From Burkholderiales bacterium (GTDB lineage Bacteria > Pseudomonadota > Gammaproteobacteria > Burkholderiales > JAEUOS01), in assembly GCA_947473125.1 (NCBI GenBank), contig CANJDH010000027.1, positions 1 to 49,239 on the forward strand: 49,239 nucleotides of DNA. Direction: 5' to 3'. Each line of letters opens with the position of its first letter. The first letter of the stretch is position 1. The translations under genes and the position numbers were made by a program. The notes below the pieces were generated by a model. That model saw nothing but the letters and a program-made list of their open reading frames with translations. It was not told the DNA's origin and did no database searches. Shown in pieces: positions 40,549 to 49,239 of this stretch.

Positions 40549-43287
40549 TCAGCGTAACCACGGCGCATCCGTCTGCGCGTCAAGCCCGTAGCGCCGCATC
40601 GCTTCACCAGGAACATTGCGCGCAAGCTTGCCGTCTTCAGCCAGTGCGATGAGTGCCTGGATCACGATCCAGAAGCGGTCAACTTCAAAGAACCGGCGCA
40701 AATTGGCGCGCGTATCGCTGCGGCCAAAGCCGTCAGTACCGAGCGTGACATAGCGGGCACTGATCTGCGAGCGGATCAGTTCCGGAAGCGCACGCACGTA
40801 GTCGCTGGCCGCGATCACCGGCGCGTCCGAACCTTGCAATGCCCCGGAAACCCAGGATTGGAGCGCTTCTTGGGGAGATTGATCGGGAGAATGGCTCCAG
40901 GACTGCATCCTGGCGCGGTCCGCACGCAGTCCGTCCTTGTGCAACTCGGTAAAGCTGGTCACACTCCAGACCTCTGCACTGAGCTGGAAATCATCGCGCA
41001 GCAGTGCTGCAGCCGCACGCACTTCACCCAGGATCGCGCCACTTCCCAGTAGCCGAACGGCGGGGGTGGCAGCGCCGGCACCCCGAGGTGCGTCCAGCAA
41101 GTACATGCCGCGCACGATGCCGGCGCGCATCGCCGGGTGGTAGGTCACCTGCGCGTAGTTCTCGTTCATGGTGGTGAGGTAATAGAACACGTCCTCACGC
41201 CGCTCCAGCATGGCCTGCATGCCTTCTTCCATGATGATCGCCACTTCATGCGCATAGGCCGGGTCATAGGCGCGGCAATTCGGGATGGTCGAGGCCACCA
41301 GATGGCTGGAGCCGTCCTGATGCTGCAAGCCCTCGCCCGCCAACGTGGTGCGCCCGCTGGTGGCACCGACCAGAAAGCCGCGCGCCCGCTGGTCCGCGGC
41401 GGCCCAGATCAAATCGCCGACGCGCTGGAAGCCGAACATCGAATAGTAGATATACAGCGGCAGCATTGGCTCGCCATGGTGCGCATAGCTGGTGGCCGCG
41501 GCAATCCAGGACGACATGGCGCCCGCTTCGGAGATACCCTCTTCGAGAATCTGGCCGTCGCGCGCTTCCTTGTAATACAGCAGTTCTTCCTTGTCTTCCG
41601 GCTCGTACTGCTGGCCGCCAGGCGAATAAATGCCGATCTGGCGGAACATCGACTGCATGCCGAAGGTGCGTGCCTCATCGGCCACGATCGGCACGATGCG
41701 CGCGCCGATCTTCTGGTCTTTCACCAGTTGCGTGAGCATGCGCACCAGCGCCATGGTCGATGACATATCGCTGGGCGGTGTGCTCTTTGCAGAGCCGGGC
41801 TCCACCGCAAAGCGCGCGAACTGCCCGGCGTTGGGCACGGCAATCGACGTCGTCGTCGGCTTGCGCGCCGGCAGCGGGCCGCCCAGCGCGGCGCGGCGCG
41901 CCATCAGGTACTTCATCTCGGCGCTGTCAGGTGCCGGCTTGTAGAACTTGACGTCGCGCACGTCTTCGTCCGAAAGTGGCAAGGCAAAGCGGTCGCGGAA
42001 CGACATCAGCGTTTCGTCGTCGAGCTTTTTCTGCTGGTGCGTGCTGTTGCGCGCCTGGCCCGCGGAGCCCATGCCATAGCCCTTCATGGTCTTGGCGAGG
42101 ATCACCGTAGGCTGGCCACGATGGCCTGCCGCAGCATGGTAGGCCGCATGGATCTTCACCGGATCATGGCCACCGCGTTTCAACTGGTCGATGTCGGCAT
42201 CGCTCATGTGCGCCACCAGCGCCCGCACCTCGGGATATTTGTTGAAGAAGTGCTCGCGGTTGAAGCGCCCGTCGGTGGCGGAGTATTTCTGAAACTCGCC
42301 ATCCACGGTTTCGTGCAGGCGGCGCAGCAATGCGCCTTCATGGTCACGCGCGAACAACGCGTCCCAGTTCGAGCCCCACAACAGCTTGATCACGTTCCAG
42401 CCGGCCCCTGCGTACAAACCTTCGAGCTCCTGGATGATCGAGCCGTTACCGCGTACCGGGCCATCGAGACGTTGCAAGTTGCAGTTGACGACGAAGATCA
42501 GGTTATCGAGGCCCTCGCGCGAAGCCAGTGCCAGCGCAGCGAGCGATTCGGGTTCGTCCATCTCGCCATCGCCGACAAACGCCCAGACCTTGCGGCCCGC
42601 GGTTTTGGCGATGCCACGATGCTCGAGATAGCGCATGAAGCGCGCTTGATACAAGGCCTGCAACGGGCCCAGGCCCATCGAGCCGGTGGGAAACTGCCAG
42701 AAATCCGGCATCAACCAGGGATGCGGATAGGATGACAGCCCGCCGCCGCCGGTTTCGCGCCGGTAGTTGCCCAGTTGCGCTTCCGTCAGCCGCCCTTCAA
42801 GGAAGGCCCGCGCATAGACGCCCGGCGCGGAATGCGGCTGGAAGAACACCAGGTCGGCCCCCTCGGGCGCATCCGCAGCCTTGAAAAAATGGTTGAAGCC
42901 GACTTCAAACAGATCTGCCGCCGAGGCATAGCTGGCAATGTGGCCGCCCAGTTCAGCGGAGGCGCGATTCGCGCGTACCACCATCGCCAGCGCGTTCCAG
43001 CGCACGATGGCGGTGATGCGTGCTTCAAGCGAGACATCACCGGGAAACGGCGCCTGCTTTTCCAGCGGAATCGTGTTGCGATAAGGGGTCGTGAGGCCAC
43101 GCGGTGCATCGATCCCCACACCCCGCGCAAATTCGGTGAGGCGCTGCAGCAAGAATGCCGCACGCGCATCGCCCTGCGTCGCGGCCACAGCGGCGAGCGC
43201 ATCGAGCCACTCACGGGTCTCAGCAGGGTCAAGGTCGGCCTGGGCGGCGGTACGCAGCAGGCCACTGATGTCGGAGAGATCGGTCAC
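40549..43287 (-). CDS. AceE/MdeB-like homodimeric 2-oxoacid dehydrogenase E1
   Basis: This roughly 912-residue thiamine-diphosphate enzyme has the ThDP motif GDGEMDEPESLAALALASREGLDNLIFVVNCN (about residues 237-268) and an overall plan like E. coli AceE (887 residues). No E2 (aceF) or E3 gene is near. The gene is divergent from a transporter and an Lrp/AsnC gene, recalling the mdeB-mdeR arrangement of Pseudomonas, where MdeB is a 2-oxobutyrate dehydrogenase E1. The substrate could be pyruvate or 2-oxobutyrate. No ATG fits: GTG 43287 is preferred and TTG 43317 is an alternative. Confidence 0.88.
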   Translation of the reverse strand: MTDLSDISGLLRTAAQADLDPAETREWLDALAAVAATQGDARAAFLLQRLTEFARGVGIDAPRGLTTPYRNTIPLEKQAPFPGDVSLEARITAIVRWNALAMVVRANRASAELGGHIASYASAADLFEVGFNHFFKAADAPEGADLVFFQPHSAPGVYARAFLEGRLTEAQLGNYRRETGGGGLSSYPHPWLMPDFWQFPTGSMGLGPLQALYQARFMRYLEHRGIAKTAGRKVWAFVGDGEMDEPESLAALALASREGLDNLIFVVNCNLQRLDGPVRGNGSIIQELEGLYAGAGWNVIKLLWGSNWDALFARDHEGALLRRLHETVDGEFQKYSATDGRFNREHFFNKYPEVRALVAHMSDADIDQLKRGGHDPVKIHAAYHAAAGHRGQPTVILAKTMKGYGMGSAGQARNSTHQQKKLDDETLMSFRDRFALPLSDEDVRDVKFYKPAPDSAEMKYLMARRAALGGPLPARKPTTTSIAVPNAGQFARFAVEPGSAKSTPPSDMSSTMALVRMLTQLVKDQKIGARIVPIVADEARTFGMQSMFRQIGIYSPGGQQYEPEDKEELLYYKEARDGQILEEGISEAGAMSSWIAAATSYAHHGEPMLPLYIYYSMFGFQRVGDLIWAAADQRARGFLVGATSGRTTLAGEGLQHQDGSSHLVASTIPNCRAYDPAYAHEVAIIMEEGMQAMLERREDVFYYLTTMNENYAQVTYHPAMRAGIVRGMYLLDAPRGAGAATPAVRLLGSGAILGEVRAAAALLRDDFQLSAEVWSVTSFTELHKDGLRADRARMQSWSHSPDQSPQEALQSWVSGALQGSDAPVIAASDYVRALPELIRSQISARYVTLGTDGFGRSDTRANLRRFFEVDRFWIVIQALIALAEDGKLARNVPGEAMRRYGLDAQTDAPWLR

Positions 43288-43358
43288 GGCGAGGTTCAAT
43301 CGGGAAGGATTGCCCAAGTCGGGCGCCCAAATGGTACCTTGGGGGACGAACCCAGTGG

Positions 43359-43379
43359 TTTCGAATCAGACGTTCGAAA
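43359..43379. promoter_or_regulatory. Inverted repeat at the predicted E1 transcript start
   Basis: TTTCGAA (43359-43365) and TTCGAAA (43373-43379) are perfect 7-bp arms 7 bp apart. They lie at the predicted start of the E1 mRNA and may be an operator. Confidence 0.4.
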
Positions 43380-43384
43380 GCAGT

Positions 43385-43413
43385 TAAATAAGCATAAAAT
43401 TCCAAAAATCCAA
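43385..43413 (-). promoter_or_regulatory. Sigma-70 promoter of the E1 gene
   Basis: On the minus strand TTGGAT (43413-43408) and TATTTA (43390-43385) are 17 bp apart. The region 43383-43432 is strikingly AT-rich compared with its surroundings, which would suit Lrp-type control. Confidence 0.5.
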
Positions 43414-43429
43414 TTTCATACAAAATTAA

Positions 43430-44434
43430 ATGTCGAATCGACCCAGACCACCGGTACCTCCCGCTGCACCCTCGGTAGCCCGGCCATGGCTGGCGCGCCT
43501 GCATCCGGGCTTGTTTTCGATTCCGCTCGGCATCCTCGGGCTGTCGGGCGCATGGGCGCGCATCGTGCCGCTGGGCATCACCGTTGGCAATCCGGTCGCG
43601 TTCGTGTTGCTCGCGGTCGGCATCATCTTGTTGGCGTTGCTGTCGCTGTTATGGCTTCTCAAGATTGCACTGCATCGCCATGTCGCGCGGCAGGAACTGC
43701 AGCATCCCGTGCAAGGAGCCTTGCTGGCATTGGCGCCACTGGCCTATCTCGTCCTGGTGGCACTGCTCGCTCCGGCCCTTCCGGAACTCGATGTGCTCTG
43801 GTGGCCGCTCACCCTGATCGGGCTGGCACTGGAATTCTGGATGGCGTGGTTGGTGGTGGCGCGCTTGTCTTCCGGCCAGATGCCGACGGAACTCATTACG
43901 CCGGCGCTGTACCTGCCCACCGTATCGGGTGGGCTGGTCGGCGCCATGGCGCTGCAGGTGCTGGGCCAGCCCGGATGGGCGGCCGTGCTCCTCGGCATGG
44001 GCATCGGCGGCTGGGCACTTCTGGAGATTCGCATCCTGCACCGCCTGTTTTCAGGCCCGCTGCCCCTTGCCCTGCGCCCCACCATCGGCCTTGAAATGGC
44101 ACCGACGGCCGTGTGCACACTGGCTGTCACGGTGTTGTGGCCCTCGCTGCCGGTCGAGATATATCTGATTTGCATAGGCATCGCCAGCGCCCCGGTGATG
44201 GCCGTGTTGACGCGCTGGCATAACTGGAAGGCCGTGCCATTCAATGCCGGCTTCTGGTCATTTTCGTTCCCGATTGCCGCATTGGCCAGTTCCGTGGTCT
44301 TTGCCGTGCAACGTGGCAACTGGCCGGTCAGTGTCGCGCTTACCGCCCTGGGTGTCGCCAGCGCGGTGATCGGGTATCTCGCAGCGCGCTCCGTGATCCT
44401 GTTGTTCAAGGGCACATTGTTGCCGCCGCAATAG
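43430..44434 (+). CDS. TDT-family (SLAC1/TehA) membrane transporter
   Basis: This 334-residue membrane protein has about ten hydrophobic helices, like the tellurite-resistance/dicarboxylate transporter family. It has HPGLFSIPLGILGLSGAWAR, GTxS-poor loops and the Phe-containing helix WSFSFPIAALASSV that in this family gates the pore. Members carry anions or dicarboxylates. The gene is divergent from the E1 enzyme and is followed 27 bp later by an Lrp/AsnC regulator. It may export or import an organic acid. Confidence 0.88.
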   Translation: MSNRPRPPVPPAAPSVARPWLARLHPGLFSIPLGILGLSGAWARIVPLGITVGNPVAFVLLAVGIILLALLSLLWLLKIALHRHVARQELQHPVQGALLALAPLAYLVLVALLAPALPELDVLWWPLTLIGLALEFWMAWLVVARLSSGQMPTELITPALYLPTVSGGLVGAMALQVLGQPGWAAVLLGMGIGGWALLEIRILHRLFSGPLPLALRPTIGLEMAPTAVCTLAVTVLWPSLPVEIYLICIGIASAPVMAVLTRWHNWKAVPFNAGFWSFSFPIAALASSVVFAVQRGNWPVSVALTALGVASAVIGYLAARSVILLFKGTLLPPQ

Positions 44435-44461
44435 CCATCACGACCAAGAAGGAGGCACGCC

Positions 44462-44953
44462 ATGCCGGCACACACTCTCGACGATACCGACTGGAACATT
44501 CTGGACCGCCTGCAGGGCGACGCGCGCATGTCCAACGTGAAGCTGGCGCAGGGCGTGCACCTGTCGCCCTCACCCTGCCTGATGCGCGTGCGCGAGCTCG
44601 AAGCCGGCGGCTACATCAGCCGTTACGTGACGCTGCTCAATCCTCTCAAAGTCGGCCTGACGGTCAGCGTGTTCATCCAGGTGACGCTGGAAAAGCAGGT
44701 CGAGAAGCAGCTCGACGGCTTTGAGTCGGCGATCCAGAAGCGCCCCGAAGTGATGGAGTGCTACCTGATGACCGGCGATGCCGACTACCTGCTGCGCGTG
44801 GTGGTACCCGACATCCAGGCGCTGGAACGCTTCATTGTCGACCACCTGACGAAAATTCCCGGCATCGCCAACATCCGTTCGAGCTTCGCATTGAAACAGG
44901 TCAAGTACCAGACCGCGTTGCCATTGCCGATGCCGGCGCCGCGCCGCAAGTAG
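44462..44953 (+). CDS. Lrp/AsnC-family transcriptional regulator
   Basis: This 163-residue regulator has an N-terminal HTH ([41 protein letters not shown]) and a C-terminal RAM ligand domain with [13 protein letters not shown]. It is the length of Lrp. It sits 27 bp after the TDT transporter gene and near the E1 gene at 40549, so it probably controls them; Lrp-like MdeR regulates mdeAB in Pseudomonas. The ligand, perhaps a branched-chain or sulfur amino acid, is unknown. Confidence 0.94.
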   Translation: MPAHTLDDTDWNILDRLQGDARMSNVKLAQGVHLSPSPCLMRVRELEAGGYISRYVTLLNPLKVGLTVSVFIQVTLEKQVEKQLDGFESAIQKRPEVMECYLMTGDADYLLRVVVPDIQALERFIVDHLTKIPGIANIRSSFALKQVKYQTALPLPMPAPRRK

Positions 44954-45000
44954 CGGCTACACTGGCGCATCGATCGCAACCAGCACAAGGGAGTAACGGC

Positions 45001-46041
45001 ATGCCGACCCGAACCACCTCACCTGCAGGCTCACCTGCACGCTCACCATTGCTCTCGCGACCAGTCTCGCCCTCACGCCGTGCCGCACTGGGCTTGGCAC
45101 TTGCGTCGACCTTCGCGCCTGCATGGACACTGGCGCAAAGCGCGTATCCGGTACGATCGATCCGCCTGATCGCACCCTTTCCTCCCGGCGGCACCAGCGA
45201 CGTGCTGGCGCGCCTGATCGCGCAAAAGCTTTCCGAACTGCTCGGCCAGACCGTGGCTGTGGACAACCGCGCCGGCGCCAGCGGCAACATCGGGCATGAG
45301 GCGGCGGCAAAAAGCCCGGCCGACGGCTACACGCTGCTGCTCTCGAACAGCAGCACGGTGGTGACCAACCCGCACCTGTTCAAGAAAATGCCGTTCGATC
45401 CGATCAATGATTTTGCGCCGATCTCGATGGTAGCTTCCGCGGGACAGGTGCTGGTGGTCCATCCTTCGGTAGCGGCCGCCACGCTGGCCGAACTGACTGC
45501 GCTGGCCCGCGCCAATCCAGGCAAGCTCAACTTTGGTTCGGGCGGCAAGGGGATCCAATCGCACATCAGCGGCGAGATGTACAAGAGCGCCGTGGGCATC
45601 GATATCGTGCACATTCCCTACAAGGGCACGATCCAGTCGGTCACCGACTTGGTGGCCGGGCAGATCCAGATGGTGTTTTCCGACATGGTGCCGGCGATGC
45701 CGCAGATCAAGGCCGGCAAGCTGCGTGCGATCGCGGTGACCAGCGTGCAGCGCTCCGCGGCCCTGCCCGAGGTGCCAACCATGATCGAATCCGGGATTGC
45801 CGGCTTTGATTCGGGCGTATGGTGGTCGATTGCGGCGCCGCGCGGCACGCCGGGCGAGGTGGTTAGCCGCGTCAATGCCGAACTGGCCAAGGTAATGCAG
45901 ATGCCCGATGTGCGCGAAACCTACGCCAAGCTCGGTGTAACGACGCAGCACAGCACACCCGCGAAGGTGACCGAAACCATCAAGGCCGAATCGCCGCTGA
46001 TGGCGCGCATCCTCAAGGCGGCAGGGGTCGAGGCGGAGTAA
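45001..46041 (+). CDS. Bug-family solute receptor
   Basis: This 346-residue TctC-like receptor has a Tat-like signal (SRRAALGLALASTFAPAWTLAQ) after a Ser/Pro-rich N-terminus. The mature YPVRSIRLIAPFPPGGTSDVLARLIAQ is typical. The ATG at 45001 is 47 bp after the Lrp-type gene. It converges on ftsB. No TctAB partner is in the window. Third of three Bug receptors. Confidence 0.93.
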   Translation: MPTRTTSPAGSPARSPLLSRPVSPSRRAALGLALASTFAPAWTLAQSAYPVRSIRLIAPFPPGGTSDVLARLIAQKLSELLGQTVAVDNRAGASGNIGHEAAAKSPADGYTLLLSNSSTVVTNPHLFKKMPFDPINDFAPISMVASAGQVLVVHPSVAAATLAELTALARANPGKLNFGSGGKGIQSHISGEMYKSAVGIDIVHIPYKGTIQSVTDLVAGQIQMVFSDMVPAMPQIKAGKLRAIAVTSVQRSAALPEVPTMIESGIAGFDSGVWWSIAAPRGTPGEVVSRVNAELAKVMQMPDVRETYAKLGVTTQHSTPAKVTETIKAESPLMARILKAAGVEAE

Positions 46042-46067
46042 GTCGCCGGAGCGAAGCGCAGGCGGCG

Positions 46068-46403
46068 CTACTTGCCTGCCCCCTTTGGCGCAGGCGCCGC
46101 CGAAGGACCGACCGCTTGCGCGCCGCTCGGCGCCTCGAGAATCTGGAAAAACACTTCGTTGTCCTTGACCATGCCAAGCTCGAAGCGGGCGCGCTCCTCG
46201 ATCGCTTCGAGCCCGTTCTTGAGGTCCTTGACCTCGGCTTCGAGGCCGGCATTGCGTCGCTTCAGGCCGTCATTGGATTTTTGTTGCGCTTCCACCTGCC
46301 GGTCAAGGTCCCAGGCGCGCAGCCAGCCGCCTTTGCCGAACCAGAGCGGGTATTGCAATAACACCAGCAGCCCGGCGAACACCAAGACAAGCGACCGGTT
46401 CAT
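46068..46403 (-). CDS. ftsB: Cell division protein FtsB
   Basis: FtsB is an inner-membrane divisome protein working with FtsL and FtsQ. The 111-residue protein has an N-terminal membrane helix (about residues 4-20), then a coiled coil ([32 protein letters not shown]-like, about 33-66) and the conserved [20 protein letters not shown]. The tail is Ala/Pro-rich. It follows eno, the usual eno-ftsB order. Confidence 0.95.
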   Translation of the reverse strand: MNRSLVLVFAGLLVLLQYPLWFGKGGWLRAWDLDRQVEAQQKSNDGLKRRNAGLEAEVKDLKNGLEAIEERARFELGMVKDNEVFFQILEAPSGAQAVGPSAAPAPKGAGK

Positions 46404-46418
46404 GGCGCCGGGCGGGGT

Positions 46419-48009
<1,591 letters not shown>

Positions 48010-48010
48010 G

Positions 48011-48859
48011 TCACATATGCTCCTCGGCGAAACCACGTTTCTTGACGACACGGTCAAGCTCGACCAGTGTCTCCAGCAATTCACGCATGCGCCCCAGCGG
48101 CCACGCGTTGGGGCCGTCGGACAAGGCCTTGTCCGGGTCCGGATGGGTTTCCATGAACACCCCCGCCACGCCGGCTGCCACCGCGGCGCGCGCCAGCACC
48201 GGCACGAACTCGCGCTGGCCGCCGGACTTGTCGCCCATGCCGCCGGGCTGCTGCACCGAATGGGTCGCATCGAACACCACCGGGCAACCGGTGTCGCGCA
48301 TCACCGCGAGGGAGCGCATGTCCGAGACCAGCGTGTTGTAGCCGAACGAGGCGCCGCGCTCGCACACCATGATGTTGTCGCTGGCGCCGGCTTCGCGCGC
48401 CGCGTCGCGCGCCTTGGCCACCACATTCTTCATTTCCCAGGGCGACAGGAACTGCCCTTTCTTGATGTTCACCGGGCGCCCGGCCATGGCCGCCGCGCGG
48501 ATGAAGTCGGTCTGCCGGCACAGGAACGCCGGGGTCTGCAACACGTCCACCACCGAGGCGACTTCCTTGATTTCGGGAATGTCGTGGATGTCGGTCAGCA
48601 GGGGCACGCCGATCTGTTGTTTGACCTCGGCGAGGATCGCCAGCCCCTTGTCGCGCCCCAAACCGCGAAACGACGTACCGGAGGTCCGGTTGGCCTTGTC
48701 GTAGGATGACTTGTAGATAAACGGGATGCCGACCGCCGCGGCAATTTCCTTGAGCTGCCCGGCGGTGTCCATCGCCATCTGGCGCGACTCGACCACACAG
48801 GGCCCGGCAATCAGGAACAGCGGTTTGTCGATACCGACGTCAAAACCGCACAGCTTCAT
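48011..48859 (-). CDS. kdsA: 3-deoxy-D-manno-octulosonate 8-phosphate synthase
   Basis: KdsA joins phosphoenolpyruvate and arabinose 5-phosphate to make Kdo-8-P for lipopolysaccharide. The 282-residue barrel has [42 protein letters not shown] and [11 protein letters not shown], as expected. Length is normal. It comes 3 bp after pyrG. Confidence 0.98.
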   Translation of the reverse strand: MKLCGFDVGIDKPLFLIAGPCVVESRQMAMDTAGQLKEIAAAVGIPFIYKSSYDKANRTSGTSFRGLGRDKGLAILAEVKQQIGVPLLTDIHDIPEIKEVASVVDVLQTPAFLCRQTDFIRAAAMAGRPVNIKKGQFLSPWEMKNVVAKARDAAREAGASDNIMVCERGASFGYNTLVSDMRSLAVMRDTGCPVVFDATHSVQQPGGMGDKSGGQREFVPVLARAAVAAGVAGVFMETHPDPDKALSDGPNAWPLGRMRELLETLVELDRVVKKRGFAEEHM

Positions 48860-48862
48860 GGG

Positions 48863-49239
48863 TCAGGCCGCCTGCCCAAGGAGTTGCGCAATCGGGGGCT
48901 GCACCGTCCTCGATGCCTGGTATTGCAGCGCCGCTTCCACATAAGACTTGAACAGCGGATGCCCGCCGCGCGGCGTCGACGTGAATTCGGGGTGAAACTG
49001 CACGCCGACAAACCACGGATGCGACGGAATCTCCATCATCTCCGGCAGGTCTTCTGTCGGGGTGCGCGCGGAAATCACCATGCCGGCCGCCTCGAATTGC
49101 GCCACGTAATGGTTGTTGACCTCGTAACGATGGCGGTGCCGCTCGTTGACGTGGGCACCGTAGATTTTCGCCGCCAGCGTGCCGGCCTTGACCGGGCACT
49201 TTTGCGAACCGAGACGCATGGTGCCGCCGAGGTCGGAAG
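48863..49239 (-). CDS. pyrG: CTP synthase (3' end of gene)
   Basis: Only the last part of the glutamine amidotransferase domain is in the window; the gene continues past the right edge. [13 protein letters not shown] and [21 protein letters not shown] include the catalytic His and Glu (HPE) of the glutaminase triad. The enzyme makes CTP from UTP. It opens the pyrG-kdsA-DUF1330-eno-ftsB operon. Confidence 0.97.
   Translation of the reverse strand, partial: SDLGGTMRLGSQKCPVKAGTLAAKIYGAHVNERHRHRYEVNNHYVAQFEAAGMVISARTPTEDLPEMMEIPSHPWFVGVQFHPEFTSTPRGGHPLFKSYVEAALQYQASRTVQPPIAQLLGQAA

Noticed and set aside
43430-44434. Tellurite resistance gene.
   Set aside because: TehA similarity is at family level only; no tehB or other ter genes are near, and the neighbours are metabolic.

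Overview
This is a GC-rich chromosomal window with the gene order and protein families of a betaproteobacterium, probably Burkholderiales or a close relative. The evidence is the clpS-clpA pair next to a small cold-shock gene, the rpsU-yqeY pair, the pyrG-kdsA-eno-ftsB block, three Bug-type solute receptors and a dense load of CoA-dependent catabolic genes. No tRNA, rRNA, insertion sequence, phage gene or CRISPR array was found. The species cannot be fixed from the sequence.

Region by region: (1) 1-4600 is housekeeping: clpA (5' part only) and clpS, a cold-shock protein with a long leader, a 23S rRNA pseudouridine synthase, two tiny exported lysine-rich proteins, a DUF192 protein, yqeY and rpsU. 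(2) 4600-10160 is a CoxG-like gene facing a minus-strand molybdenum-hydroxylase operon (large, FAD and 2Fe-2S subunits), followed by an SCP2-like protein and an alpha/beta hydrolase. The large subunit carries SYRGAGR rather than the signature of true CO dehydrogenase. (3) 10389-15886 is a cyanate-use locus: a damaged NarX/NarL-type two-component pair, then cynA-cynB-cynD, cyanase and an NTF2-like protein, with sigma-54-like sites before the kinase and before cynA. (4) 15949-18849 is a plus-strand operon of a CitE-like lyase, a class III CoA transferase and a PDC-hydrolase-like amidohydrolase. (5) 18954-31928 is a minus-strand catabolic block: enoyl-CoA hydratase, MaoC, acyl-CoA dehydrogenase, CoA transferase, second MaoC, Bug receptor, split AtuA (two genes), a complete Liv-type ABC transporter with its own promoter, and a two-domain VOC dioxygenase-like protein. 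(6) 32089-40498 is a mosaic of an IlvD/Edd dehydratase, another CoA transferase, a LysR/cupin divergent pair, an enoyl-CoA hydratase, a metallo-beta-lactamase-fold hydrolase, a malate/lactate-type dehydrogenase and another Bug receptor. (7) 40549-46041 holds an orphan AceE/MdeB-like E1 enzyme divergent from a TDT-family transporter, an Lrp/AsnC regulator and a third Bug receptor. (8) 46068-49239 returns to housekeeping: ftsB, eno, a DUF1330 protein, kdsA and the 3' end of pyrG.

How it works together: the accessory middle looks like a specialist in importing (Liv ABC, Bug receptors, TDT), CoA-activating (three class III CoA transferases) and beta-oxidising unusual carboxylic acids, with cyanate detoxification for nitrogen alongside. 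The most noteworthy points are the kinase/response-regulator fusion scar next to the cyanate operon, the sigma-54-like sites around it, the uncharacterised AtuA/MaoC/CoA pathway, the non-CO molybdenum hydroxylase with hydrolase and SCP2-like partners, and a small family of REP-like repeats seen four times.
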